From Rhizoctonia solani (taxonomy: Eukaryota; Basidiomycota; Agaricomycetes; Cantharellales; Ceratobasidiaceae): a DNA stretch of 64,000 nt. Every line of letters starts with the position of its first letter. Position 1 is the first letter of the stretch. The stretch spans positions 868,001 through 932,000 of the forward strand of contig NC_057378.1 in the NCBI RefSeq assembly GCF_016906535.1, given 5' to 3'. The notes beneath the pieces were generated by a model, which worked only from the letters and a program-made list of their open reading frames with translations, was not told the origin of the DNA and did not search any database. A program made the translations under genes and the position numbers. Positions 1-11,569 of the stretch are shown piece by piece.

Positions 1-2
1 AA

Positions 3-1716
3 GTCTTTGGACTGACGCGGTGGGGTGGTGCCGAGACTCACAACCAAAACTACTCAAGCCTTGGTGAGTGCATCCACTTGAACTCATTCGTAACCATGCC
101 AATTCTCTGACCCATTTAGGGAATGCACTATTGATGCTGTAAGTGCCATGCTTGACCTATTCCGCATATAGTCCTCAGACCGTCCATCCAGGGCATTTAT
201 GAGCACTGGAGAAGGCTGGAATGAATATATGCATGACTAGTAAGAAATATTTACGATTTTTATGCGCACTCTCATTCTTTTTTAGCACCGTGGAGTATCC
301 AAGATGTCAGAATTCCTCTCCGATAGAGCCCGATTCTGATTGCGGTTCGGCGGCCTGGGCATATTTCTTGTTCATTTCGTGGAACATTTTGAGCATGGTT
401 TGTGCTGTCTTAATATCTGGCCTACCGAGATCTAACAATGGGCCTCAGTACATCTTTGTCAACATGTTCACTGGTGTGGTAGTCGAAAACTTCAGCTACG
501 TTTTCCAATTGACTGGTGAAATGTCAATTTCTCGAGAAGAAATGCGTGCATTCAAGAAGGTGTGGGCTGAATTCGACCCAGACCGGACAGGATTCATCTC
601 TCGCAGATCTCTTGTGCCATTTTTCTCGGTATATCAATTGCTTTGAAACGATTGATTAAAACTGACCTCTAAAACAGAAACTGCGGGGGATCTTCGAAGT
701 CCGTCTCTACCCGGAATCGCTGAGTCCTCAGGCATTGGTGAAGGCAACAAAGATGAATAATCCATTGGCATATCGCTCAACTATTACTGGAGAAGAAATT
801 CCGGTGCCACTGAATATGAGGCGCCTGAATTCGATGCTCAACGGCGTGGACTATGCTGAAGTTCGAGCCCGGCGTCAAACGTACAATAGACTTTTCTATG
901 AGGCTCGAATTCTGGAAGAGGATCCTGGGATTTCTTTCACAAATATGTTGTTACTTTTGGCTCATCATAAACTAATTGATGACAGCAAGGCATTAAGGTA
1001 GTTATCATTTTGGTCCAAGTCCCATCCTGTACTTATCCCCGGTACTCTAGGGTCGAGGAAGCTTACCGCCGGAAGATAACCACTGACCACGTTACAGAAC
1101 TGGTCAATCTTGACCGGGTAAGGTCCTTGTTGAAAATGGTCTATCATCGGAGAAATTATCTTCAGGCCCGAGAAAAACTAGAGGCAGAACGCCGTGTCAA
1201 GAGTGGAGTGCCTGCAATTGTTGTTGAGGATCTACCAAGCTCGCCACCCCCGACGACTTCGAGAGACATTGCTGGAGGACTCAGTTCACCTATTAACTCC
1301 CCGCGACAGAGCTTCGAGAGACATAGTAACCATGATCACACTGGTTATTTTGGACGAATAGGAAGTGCGCCAAATTCACCCATCACCTCGACCCCGATTC
1401 CAGGTCATCAACGCCAAATCAGCGACGCAAGCATGCTTTCAGCGGACATTACATCCAGTCCGTAAGTAGTATTTAGTTATATGTACCTTCGTAAATCGTA
1501 CTAGTGGTCACGTTACAGCACTGTGGCTCCCCGATATTCTCAAGATCAATCCGCCTCCGTCTCTCGCAGGCCGTCTGTATGGGGAGGTAAGGGCCTGCCC
1601 CTGTTCAAAAGCTCCTCCCAACTAACTTATGCCGCCCAGATATTATTCAGGCCGCTGGGGAGAAGAAAGACGAAGAACCGTCAATTCGGCGCTCGAATTC
1701 CCAATCGACACTTTAG
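3..1716 (+). CDS. CCH1: Voltage-gated calcium channel alpha-1 subunit Cch1, C-terminal end (partial 5')
   Basis: This is the last part of the plasma-membrane calcium channel that, with Mid1, mediates high-affinity Ca2+ entry in fungi. The window opens inside an exon (VFGLTRWGG). It is followed by a 19-nt microexon (120-138), then the pore-region block [14 protein letters not shown], which is typical of domain IV of Cch1. A cysteine-containing extracellular loop, the last S6-like helix ([19 protein letters not shown]) and an EF-hand-like stretch ([11 protein letters not shown]) come next. The cytoplasmic tail is Ser/Pro-rich with phosphorylation-type sites. I joined about eight exons by GT/AG and frame. 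The last exon begins near 1644 and ends at TAG 1714-1716. Family assignment is strong; the tail splicing is less certain. Its 3' end faces eIF3a. Confidence 0.88.
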
Positions 1717-2089
1717 TTCTCTGCTTCGGACTCGGATATTAGCCTTTCGGTAAATTATACATTCGTAGAAACAATTCGGTCCACACTGTATAGGGTATTT
1801 CAATAAATTATTATGTGATTATCCATACATATGCTGTACAATAATTAGTTAGACGACTGCCCAGATATCAACCTTTGGAACACGCGAATCTCCGTCTCGT
1901 CCTTTAATGTTTTTCTATTTACCGGATCGTGTACTGAAGGAGTACGCATACGTCGATTTTGAAGAGCGTATCCTAAAGAAACGTTCGAAAACACACGGCC
2001 ATGCATAGATCAATGCCACATGCAAGTACATACAAAATGATAGTTGGACATATTTATACGTTCACACAAAAATATACTATTCGTTCAGT
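1717..2089. other. Convergent intergenic region, CCH1 / eIF3a
   Basis: This 373-bp stretch lies between two converging stop codons. It is AT-rich with a plausible poly-A signal region near 1800-1850 (aataaatt). I see no gene in it. Confidence 0.5.
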
Positions 2090-5000
2090 TTATGATCGAC
2101 CAGCCGAACCAAACCCGCTACCTCTGCCTCTACTGGGGCGCCATTTCGCCTGAGAAGGCACTGTTTGGAATCCGTCGTTATCGGTCGCTGGGGTCGATGG
2201 TTGTTGGTCGGGTGTTGATGATGGGTTGGGAGATCCACCAGTGCCCGCGGCTGCAGCTGCGGCCCTGGCAGCTTCACGCGCACGCCACCCACCAGCCGCC
2301 GGAGACGCAGCAGCGGCAGGGGAAGGAGACCCGGGGCTTCCGGTGGAAGCAGGAGGCTCTGCTGCTGCCGCACGGCGACCAGGAGGTACCCACTTTCCGC
2401 CTGAAGCTGCGGGAGTTGATGGTGCACTCGGTGGAGTACTGGCAGAAGCGGATGCTGCTGCCTTGCTACGCCATGCACCAGCTCCCGAATCGGCACCGTT
2501 TGGCCTTGGTGAGGCTGTTCCTGCTGTTCCTGCTGTTCCTGCCGCTCCTGTCGTTCCTGTTGCCCCTGGTGTTCCTTGCCCGCGACGGCGCTCTTCGCGA
2601 CGTTTCTCAGCTTCCTCTTCATACTTGAGTTTCGCAAGGGCTGCCTCTTGCTCTTTGCGCCTAGCTTCCAATTGTGTCTCGCGCTTGGCAGCAGCAGCAG
2701 CGGCAACAGCTTCTTCCTCGGCGCGTTTGGCCTCTTCCTCCGCACGTCGTGCTAAAAATGGTTGTTAAACTCAATACTCAACTAACATATAAGTATACTC
2801 ACATTCCTCCAAGCGAGCCTGCTCCGCAGCACGTTCTAATAAAATGTTTAGCCTAAATTAGTTGGGTCAATAATCAAGTTAACTCACGCTCTTCCTCCTT
2901 TTTGCGAGCTTCTTCGGCCAGGCGAGCCTCCTCCCTTTCTTTGAGAACCTTCTCTCTCCTAGCAGCTTTAGCATTATCAATTTTCTCCTTCATTTCGGCC
3001 TTCTTCTTCTGAAGCTCCACCTCACGCTGTCCGGCAATCTTACGCCTGAGATCGTTATAGTCATTCATCATTCTCGCTAGCCGTTGCTTAGTCTCTACAG
3101 CCTCACGATGAGCCTGCTCGGCGTTCGTAATGGTCGCGATGTTCGATGCTTCGTGAGCGGCCTTGTCGTCTGCCTGCTGTCTCTCGTAGTCCTGCTCGAG
3201 AAGGGGAATCTCAGCTTTGCGAAGCGCACGTTCGATATGATCGACTCGTTTCGAAATAATACGCTGCTTATCGTTGAGCTCTTTCTTCTCGCGGTCGATC
3301 TGCGATACTTGGAGTTGGATGAGTTTTGTAGTATCCATCTCCTCGAGTTCCTATTCCCGCACAATTTTAGTGTTGACTCCGTCTATAATTTTTTTTAAAA
3401 AAGGTACTCACCACATCGTTGATTTTAAGGTTACCCCGAGCCTTCAGTTGCTCGGCAAGCTTCCTCGCTTCTTCTTTACGCACATTTTCGATCTCCTTTT
3501 GAACACGAGCCCTCTCCTTCTCGCGGCGCTCCTGTTGAGCACGGTGTTCTTCTTCGAGTCGCTCTCGTTTAACAGTGTCTGCCCGGCGACTAGCCTCCTC
3601 GCGTTCCCGGCGCATTTGGAGCTCGGTTGCGAGTTCTCGTCTACGTGCAACAACAGCGCGCTGGATTAGAAGCCTTCGACGATCTTCCTGAGCCCCTTTG
3701 ACAAGAGCTGCGAACTTCTCGGTAGCGGATTCCTCGGCGGAGGGTGGAGGTGCGATTTTGAGTAGGGATGTATGCAGCGCACGAGCGAGTTCGGAAACAC
3801 GAGTACGTGGTAGGGACTCCTCAACAAATGTGACATTTCCCTCAATATGTTCGACCAATACACGAAGTTCTCCCCGCTTAGCGCACCCCATCACGAAAAG
3901 CTCAATTCGTTCGGGGGTGTATGGAGCTTCAGAATTCAGGCCCGGTGTATCGGGAGTAATGTTGGCGTTGAGGGGCGCAACCAGTTCATAGATGTGTGAA
4001 GTGCGGACAGAGCTGTAGACTTCTGAGAGTTGTGTAAACAGTCGCGAGAGAACGGCACGGTGGACAAGGGGTAAGTAGGGCGCATATGAGGGGTCTTGGG
4101 CAAGTTGTGCCACAATAGGAGCGACGGATTCACAAAGTGTCAAAGGCTGGAATGTAACCTCGAGAAGATTATGCAAGGAGCGGACAGAAGCAGGAGATAA
4201 TTTCAAAGTGTTACGAGCGAGCTATCATAATTTATTAGTATTCAGCTAAACGCGCTCCCAAGTTCAGCTTACCGCATCCTTTAATAGGCCCGCCCTGGTC
4301 GGAGGTTTGGATAATCCGAGGAGAGCAGTTAATCGAGTATTATTGCGACGACTGGAAGAAGATTCTTCCTCACTCTCGACCCCTACGGGGACAGCGAGTG
4401 CGCTGACCAAAACCTGACCAGCCAACCTACTCATTTCCTCTTCTGTCTTCCCTCCCCCACCAGCAGCGCGAAGCACAGAATAATATCGGGCCCACGCAGC
4501 TGCATGGAAGAGCGCATTGCCACTGGTCAAAAAGATCTTCGTAAGCTTTTCATAGTAGTTGGCCATCATGGCAGGTCGTGGTGCCTTCTTCGCCATGGTA
4601 AGCAGGTTGTGAATATCCTCAACCGAACGGAATGCTTCTTGCCAAAGCTCCAGTTCCACACTAGTATTGAGCTGGGCGAACCGAGTATCAAGATGCCTTT
4701 GAAGCGTGTCTGGGTCGGCGAGGTTGATTGAATAGGCTTGGTTGACATATTTCGCGACGTTGGCAAGGTGCAGACGCAAGGTTTCGCAAAGACGACGGAA
4801 CTCGACCTTACGAGTGTGTTTCAGGCAGAACCTGAAGGCTTGTGCAGCGATTTGCTGGAATCATGGTTTGAGTATAATAGTGGCAAGTTAGCGCCCATTC
4901 CTACCTGATAAATGGCTTCCAAGCGAGCATTGTTCTTGAGAGTCTCCAATGCTGTACGGTAGCTTTCCCATAAAAACTTCAACCAAGGCGTAACAAGGGC

Positions 5001-5435
5001 GCGGTCAGTGCGATCTTTATTTTGGTCCCCACTGACAGCACTGAGGAGCACATTCTCGGGAGTCTCTGTAGCTTCAAGATCATCGACATCATCAACAGCC
5101 ACCAGCTGATCGGCCTTCTCTTGTGCCTCTTGAACCTTGGCATCCGCGAGTTGGATAAACTTTTTAACGACACTCTCGATGCTTGCAACTGAGGTATTTT
5201 GGGCAATATTTTTGTACTGCATCAACCCCTCCTTAGCGGTGCGTCCCTTGCGAAGATCGACGCAAAGCTCCAGGAATCGGAGAACGATAGGTTCCAGAGA
5301 AGCCAGAGGAGTGGTTCTGAAACGTTTCGACGAGAACATTTCGGTAAGGGATTGCAGGGCAGCCGATTGTTGTCCAACAGAGATGAGGCCCTCGGCCTGT
5401 TTGAGGACCGCCTCTGGCTTGGTATAGGGAGCCAT
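2090..5435 (-). CDS. TIF32: Eukaryotic translation initiation factor 3 subunit A (eIF3a/Tif32)
   Basis: This is the largest scaffold subunit of eIF3, which binds the 40S ribosome and bridges initiation factors in the cytoplasm. The start at 5435 gives [15 protein letters not shown], the usual eIF3a N terminus. Six exons fit: 5435-4905, 4854-4273, 4221-3412, 3350-2888, 2835-2803 and 2751-2090, with five introns of 50-61 nt. They sum to 3081 nt, or 1026 aa, without a frame break, which matches the family size. N-terminal helical repeats lead into the PCI region (around residues 330-500, including [14 protein letters not shown]). A very long charged coiled coil follows ([12 protein letters not shown] onward). 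The tail is Gly/Thr/Ala-rich and ends ...[10 protein letters not shown]. An upstream in-frame ATG at 5504 exists, but the conserved start is 5435. Confidence 0.95.
2514..2575 (-). repeat. Imperfect 9-nt tandem repeat coding a Gly-Thr-Ala tract in eIF3a
   Basis: On the + strand, units of the form ctgttcctg/ctgctcctg repeat about six times. On the coding strand they give alternating Gly-Thr-Ala-Gly residues in the low-complexity C-terminal tail. The repeat keeps the frame, so copy-number change would alter tail length without breaking the gene. Confidence 0.7.
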
Positions 5436-6093
5436 TTTGGATGAATTAAATTCTTTATTGCAGGAACCAAAGTCTATACCAAAGTTAGACACCTGAAGAT
5501 ACAAGAGGGGGTACTCACCGATCCGTGACGGTATTCAAGATATTGCTCGTTGTAATGCGAAGCTCTTTTGGATTTAACGCTGGTAAATTTACTCCGAAGT
5601 ACGGAGCTCACTTCACTCACAGACACTGGTCGTTGGATAATTGTTGCCTCGAGGCTGCGATCAAACCGAATAAGTGTCTATGGGCTATCATACACAATCA
5701 CTACTTGAGCTTACATGTGTCTCAGAGTACAATCCTGACACCTCCCAATGAAATTATCGCACGAATAATCGTGGGCAATGGGTTAGGCGTTGGCGGCAAG
5801 TCCAAAAGATCTGAGATTGATGATTCCAAAATTTGACCATACTTTAGGGCCGGCCTTCCCTTCTTGCCTTGAACATTTTATCATTCGACTGAGCTGGTAA
5901 TCGCATTTCGGCACTGTTATCCCATCAGCAATAAAACTATCTTCGCAAAACGTTGCACAAGATTCTCTTCATTCTCAACCGAAATCGTACAGCTCTAATC
6001 ATACACCCACATACACTTGGGCCAAGGCAATTCAGTCCAGAGCTATCAAAGCATTTGGTAGAGGATTAACAAATACAATAGAAAATAACAGTG
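5436..6093. other. Intergenic region upstream of eIF3a
   Basis: This stretch lies between the eIF3a start and the stop of the next minus-strand gene. It must contain the eIF3a promoter and the 3' UTR of the FCP1-like gene. The open frame at 5525-5836 has no recognisable content and looks like chance. Confidence 0.5.
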
Positions 6094-8013
6094 CTAAATA
6101 TCCACTTCGACTCCAGCTTCGGGTTCAATTTTGCACTCTTTTAGCGCTAACAATCCCCGTCGGACCCAGTATGTGTACGTATCCCGGTCCTGAAACCATA
6201 GTTTCGTTTCCGGCTTTCCGTCTGTAAAGAAAGGATATGGATCGTTTGCACTGAGCGGATGATCTATAGGATATGTAGGTTTTTGGCGCGTACGGTGGCG
6301 CCTGCGCTTGGAAGGCTGGGACGTGGGGGCTTCGTCGGTAGAAAGGGAATCGTGGAAATGGCGGCAGGATCGTCCTCTATACTTCTGGGTTCGGGGCCTG
6401 AATTAAATCCTTGGTTATGGATTGGCATGTGTGCCTCAGGTTCGTCGATCGTTCCTATTTCCTCCTCTACCTGCTCTGCTGAGGACGCAAGAGGCGAATC
6501 CGCTCTCGGTAAATCGGGGCGAGGTCTTTTGGGCTCGATTGCTCAGCACCAATCAAGGAATCCGATGATCGTTTTATAGGAATCGCCTGTAATGTTGCCT
6601 GGTCTCTATCGTAGCCAGTATCTTGTAACCTTCCGTCGGAATCTCCCCGTCGATCCTGGTTGTCCTGCAGAAATAATGCGGCTACCTTCTGCATTTCTTC
6701 TTCGTTGGGACGCATACCCCCTGCTTTCATCCACCCGACAAGACTTGATTCATAACGTATCGCATCCAACACGCCGATAACCGCAAGAAGTGATTTGTCG
6801 TATGGGGCTGCACGCAGGTGTTTGTACATTTTACTCCGATTGTTTTGACCTGTGAGTTAAATTGGACATAACTGCGTGCAAGAATTGGCAAGTACTCGCC
6901 TTCGCTTTCTGTGAACTTGCCTCCCATATCTCTACCACCCTTCTCTATCAGACCGTCAGACTCTTTGCTATCTTCGTCAATTCCGGTTTCCAGTGTCATC
7001 GTTTCAGCATTAGCCAGTGCTTCGATCGCTTCTTGCCGTCTCACGTCCCGAGCTCGAAGATCCGCGGTGTACTCTGGTAGTGTCAAATGATTGTACGGTT
7101 GAAGATGCGCCTTTAGTGCACTGTCGTCGAGTAGTAATGAATTTAGAGCAGAGTATGGCCCGACAGGAAGCACAGGTTGTACAGCGCCAGCATCTGGATC
7201 TATACTCGATAACCCAGGAATTGGATCGTCTTTTTTAACCTCTGGAATTTCAAAGTATCCAGTTCTGTCAGTCTCACTGTTCTCCTGGACTGATTCGGGC
7301 ATGAGTTGCAAGCTGGTATATATCATGGTTTTGGACTCGGGAGGAGGTTTGGAGGGGTCGTAGCCAGGTATAGAAGTCGGGTCGTCTGTTAAAATCGCCA
7401 TAGGTGGAGGAGGCATAATCTTTACCGGTGGGGGCAACCCAGGAGGAGCGCCCCAGATAATGTCAAGGTCTTTTATGGTTTGTACTTTCTGCGCTGGATA
7501 TTCGATTGTAACTCAGTAAGACCTCACCAGCGAAACAACTTACTATAATGTTCAGGTCGAAGCCCCAGCGTGTCTCGGGCCCATATGCCGACTAATCGAT
7601 TGCGGTCGGGCCCGAAGAATGACCCCAGCATAGAATGAACGCTATGAGGCTGTGCAGATGACCATACCATCACATCCAAATGACTGAACAAATGTCAGTT
7701 TGACGAAAGCAAGTAAAATTGCTCGAGCTTACCTCCCCTCTCTGAACATGTACTCCTTAAACGTCTTCGAGAATGGACGAGGCATTACAGTTCGCGGGCC
7801 ACTATAAGATCTTGGAGAACGTAAAACAAGCGTGCCATTTAAGTCAAGAACCAATAATTTGCGCGACTCAGGTTTATCGCTGTCGGATAGTAATGGAACG
7901 GATGGGATCTCCGAAAGCGCAAGATATTCGGCAGAGGGCGGCAGGGGAACAAACTCCGGCGGTGGCTTTCGATATCGCTGAGGTCGTCGTGTGTATGAGT
8001 TAACGGTGGCCAT
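6094..8013 (-). CDS. FCP1-homology (HAD-fold) phosphatase-like protein
   Basis: The protein has the NLI-interacting-factor/FCP1 fold of HAD phosphatases, which usually act on phosphoserine or phosphothreonine. In order it shows: a basic Pro-rich N terminus (YTRRPQRYRKPPPEF); motif I LLVLDLNGTLVL (around residue 55); motif II VMVWSSAQPHS; and, after a Pro-rich insert, the conserved acidic motif SLLLDDSALKAHLQPYNHL. The C-terminal exon is spliced around a short intron (about 6401-6468) and includes KLWFQDRDTYTYWVRRGLLAL, ending IEPEAGVEVDI at TAG 6094-6096. I chose MATVNS (8013); an in-frame ATG at 8064 is possible. Motif I reads DLNGT rather than DLDxT, so the second, acid/base Asp is replaced. 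The substrate is unknown. Confidence 0.78.
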
Positions 8014-9166
8014 TCCAGCGGTGTTGTGGAGGAAGCTAAAGCCACAGTTACTAAATCGGCACATTGGTCACGTTAGCCGCTCTCACCGTATATAGCCGGA
8101 CCCGGACATGCCGAAAAGCTGGCTTCGTTTATGCCAGTTCTCTTCTCGTGTTTTCTGTCACCCTTGTACGTTTTCTTTGTATGCGTGTCTGCTTTAATTC
8201 AGCCTTCTTATCTTCCTTTTGTCGGGCAGTTCATTTTCTTCGCATGTAACTTCGGCTACGGTTGTACTGAAAATGTATTCAAAAAGCTTTGGTCACGTGG
8301 CTTTGTCCTCACCCATTTTGGATCATCGCTACACGAGTGCACATTGTTTTCGTACTCTCTTGAAGGAATAAACGTGATATTGACTCTTTGGATCACCTTT
8401 TCAACCCAAAAGTACTTACCGGGGCCCCGAGATTTAATAAGAAATCCCATCCCTTACGAAAGTCTTTGATTCTTCATAGTACTTATTAGTAGTTTTGCCG
8501 TGGAATGCCTTGTATCTCGGGCCTTGTTCGCATCTGTAAAATCTGAACTCCTTCAAAGAACCCCGCATACTCGACCTCTATGAAGCTTTTTTTTATTTGG
8601 CCAGTCAATTTCTATGTTTGTTAGATTGCGTCACGCCCTGGCACTTGATCAATGGTATATACAAGGTATATCGTATATTTGGTTCTATACACTTTTTGCC
8701 TCAAGACTTAGACATTTGTGAGAAATTTTGCTAAGCACTATGTATGCATATAAGACAATTAAGAAGGGAATATGCTGCAGGGAAATTGAACCCCCGCCAC
8801 AAAGAGTCATTTATTCGATTTGTCTCATCGATTCTTGAAGGAGGATAGGGTGAGGTGCGAACTAATGGAATCAATAAGTATGTATGCGCTGTCGGATAGA
8901 CACAGAGAATAGTGGTGTGAGCTAGGGAAGGGAAATGATATGAAGAGAGGGCCGCTGGGATCGCATTAGCTTGTGGGCGAGAGTGCAGCCGTGACCTCGC
9001 CAGCTCCGTGCCACACCATACATGTTTAATAAGTATGCTTCCTGCAGCAAACTAATTCGAAGTATAAAATCCACTAAGTCGTGCGTCGCAGCTCTTGAAA
9101 GCATGCGAGGTCGCCCCTCGCAATTTGCAAGCCAGTGTAAACAAAATAAATCACTGAAAAAGGAAA
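8014..9166. other. Intergenic region between the FCP1-like gene and tRNA-Gly
   Basis: No supported protein gene is present. A hydrophobic open frame on + (8131-8469, 112 codons) has no family resemblance and no splice context. The only structured element is the tRNA-like fragment at 8761-8800, listed separately. Confidence 0.5.
8761..8800 (-). pseudogene. Decayed 3' fragment of tRNA-Gly (T arm)
   Basis: On the minus strand the segment reads like the T arm of the tRNA-Gly at 9167-9260. It carries GCGGGGGTTCAATTTCCC against GCGGGGGTTCGATTCCC in the intact gene. Similarity also runs into the acceptor side and the 3' flank (ggaatatgctgc against ggaaatacgccg on +). The D arm and anticodon arm are missing, so it cannot be a functional tRNA. 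It is probably a remnant of a local duplication. Confidence 0.55.
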
Positions 9167-9260
9167 TACGCCGTGAGGGAATCGAACCCCCGCCGCTTGC
9201 TGCCGTGGCTGTGGATTGAACAGTGGAAGGCAAGCATGATAACCATTTCACCAACGGCGT
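9167..9260 (-). tRNA. tRNA-Gly (anticodon UCC) with intron
   Basis: The acceptor stem is perfect (ACGCCGT with ACGGCGT). The D arm is GTGA-AATGGTTA-TCAT, the anticodon stem CTTGC/GCAAG, and the T arm has a GGTTCGATTCC B box. With U33 in place the anticodon is TCC, which decodes Gly. About 22 extra bases sit after position 37 and form the intron, giving 94 nt in total. A run of five T (9157-9161 on the complement) follows as Pol III terminator. The anticodon depends on the intron boundary; the tRNA itself is clear. Confidence 0.85.
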
Positions 9261-10416
9261 CGTGAACGCAGCAACGAATAATACAATTCCTAGTCTGTAA
9301 CCTTTCTTAGTCGGGCTGTGTTTATTATTGCCCATTTTCTATCCGTTTGTTACCGCTCCCTGTGTCTAGTCATCCCGATCACAAACACATTTAAATGCGT
9401 GACTCTTGAGTGAATATAGACTTGTATTGCCACAAAGCCGGAGATGAGTAAAAAGCTGTAATACGCTCTCCTACAACATAAAGTTAAAGGCCAAGAGTAC
9501 CCAAAAAAGTGCACGGGTCTTTCAAGGTCACCAGTCACAATGTTTACATAAACAAGAAGAGCCCATATATGTATATAGTTGGTAGTCAAACAATAACATA
9601 AAAGAGCACCTGTAGCGCGTATAGAGAGGCATTACGCATAGAAGGTGCACAGAGAGATCATGGTATAGGTAGCGCATATAATCCGAGTCATGTGCAAATT
9701 AATGCATAATCATTAGTGTACATCACTCACGGGCACTTTCTTTCTTTCTTCCCACTCACCACTCCGCTCTGTGGCTAGGAAGGGTGGCCACCCAACTTGA
9801 AAGCCTCTCCTGCATCCTGGCGCTCGGGTAGGAAAGACTGGGGCCCCGGTCTTTCTTACCGGCAACCTTAGCCACCCTTTCTCCCTACTGTTCTCTTCCT
9901 AGTTTACATGCAGCATCACTCACTTTACTTCATGACGCATACCTATAGTACTCCTAGTCATCCGTCCATCGCCCCCCTCGCAAACCAATAATACAAATCA
10001 GAATCAGCTCGTTTGAAACAATCTAAACACTATAAAAATATTGTCAGCCATTGGCAGCAAGTTCTATTGACTGCAATTTCGATAGGACACTGATGTTTAT
10101 TTGGCTGGTGGATCACCAATCTTACATATAGTCTGTCAGTTAAGCTCATGAGGCCCACTATCATGGCAAGCCCCCTTGATTGGATAACCTGTCAAATCCT
10201 GGGCACTTGACCACTTATGTCCAACGTTTTCATGCATATATACTAATCGAAGAGCTGCATGTTGAATCATTTGGCACGATTATCGCTATAATCAAAGTCC
10301 GTCAATCTCAGGCTGAAGAGGTATATTGAAATAGAATGGTGTTCTCAATACAAGAATCATAGTGCCTGTGCAGTATAGTAGTAAATCCAGGAGATAAATA
10401 GAACATTATACCCGGC
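9261..10416. other. Intergenic region with a foldback element
   Basis: No coding region is supported. Contents are AT-rich sequence and the nested inverted repeat at 9779-9880, listed separately. Confidence 0.5.
9779..9880. repeat. Nested inverted repeat (foldback hairpin)
   Basis: The inner arms, 9827-9843 and 9844-9860, are nearly perfect complements: GGTAGGAAAGACTGGGG against the complement of CCCCGGTCTTTCTTACC, 15 of 17 matching, with no loop. An outer pair, AAGGGTGGC (9780-9788) and GCCACCCTT (9871-9879), encloses it. It could be a small foldback/MITE-like element or a structured transcript. No target-site duplication is obvious by eye. Confidence 0.55.
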
Positions 10417-11569
10417 TTAGTCTTGTACTCCATCGTTAAAGTCTTTCACAAACATCCAAAGACTTTTTTCCTTGTACCCCCTAAGCTTCCAGTCATTGAG
10501 TGGCTTTGGAAAAAAGTCGATAACGTCTAATAGTGACGAGTCATGTGCGATCACCGTGAAAATATTTTCGTGACAATCAAAATCTGTTGTTTTATCAACG
10601 CTCTTCTGGGTCTCCACAGGGTCACCCATAGCTCCAGCGCCAGTACGATAGAACGGCTCGGTCGCGACGTGTTTAGGATGAAGATTCAGCAGAACCGACC
10701 CAAGGCACACTCCTGGTCCCCCCGCGAGCTTTCCTGGAAGCGGGTTCGGATCAATTGAGTCTGGGAGGGGCAGGTACTTGGTTGGCCGTAATTCTCCAGC
10801 GTGATGGCATACATCTCCTCCCAACAGGACAAATGTATCGGTAGTAGTCCGCGCTAGCCCGCAAATATGTCCGACTGCATGTCCAGGCGAATCGAGCAAA
10901 TAGAAACTTCCGTCTCCAAAGTAATCAAAAGCGCGGAATTGGCCAATACGAAACTCGGGAGATTTTTCGAACGAGATTTCGACAAGTTCTCGATCTTTGT
11001 ATGCGCTTTCGAGAATCGATGAATTGGGATCGGTCGGATAGCCAGGAAGCATAGTGGCCTTGAATCCGGGTCCGACAGTCAAAGTTGTAGTCGATGGAAA
11101 AAGGGATGGGTCGCCAGTATGGTCCCAATGATGATGAGACCAAATAATAGAATTAATGGAGTCTAGAGGGATCCCGTGCTCTATCAGGATATCAGAGACG
11201 TTCTTGGTAACCGAGACTTCAACGCCTGATGTACGAACGAGGTTTACCACTAAAGACAACATATATCCCAAGCGTTACTTTCGAAAAATCCTCGACTTGA
11301 GGAAAGCACTTACTGCTAGGCGCCGTGTCTTCCCACTTTTGTGGAACGCCCATGTCAAATAAAACCTTGGCTCCAGATTCATGTTCGATCAAAAAACTAT
11401 ATGCAGGCCCAGAGAAGAACTCGTGCCCTTTGATAACTGACTCGAAGAACATGGTGGTAGGAATTTTTCCCATCCGGGTGGTCGTATCGATGACACTCAG
11501 CTTGACAACATGGTCGGATGCAGGAATATTTAGTGGAGGAGGTGCAACGGGACTGGGGAACTGAGACAT
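10417..11569 (-). CDS. Metallo-beta-lactamase-fold hydrolase (AHL-lactonase-like)
   Basis: This is a two-exon gene: 11569-11314 and 11249-10417, with an intron at 11250-11313. It encodes 362 aa in a clean frame. The metal site is complete: SHHHWDHTGD (HxHxDH, around residue 120), a His in DSPGHAVGH, the bridging Asp in LLGGDVCHHAGE, and a late His in VIAHDSSLLD. This arrangement is that of the lactonase-type branch of the MBL superfamily, which hydrolyses ester or lactone bonds using two Zn ions. There is no signal peptide, so a cytosolic location is likely. The substrate cannot be told from sequence. The start MSQFPSP was chosen over an ATG 27 nt upstream because it opens the conserved region closely. 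Confidence 0.85.

Noticed and set aside
2226..2768. Ala-rich open frame of 180 codons on + opposite the eIF3a tail
   Set aside because: It is the antisense shadow of the Gly/Ala/Arg-rich, GC-rich eIF3a C terminus, which is in frame with the rest of that gene.
8131..8469. Hydrophobic 112-codon frame on +
   Set aside because: It has a Phe/Leu-rich composition typical of pyrimidine-rich noncoding DNA, with no signal-peptide pattern, splice context or family.
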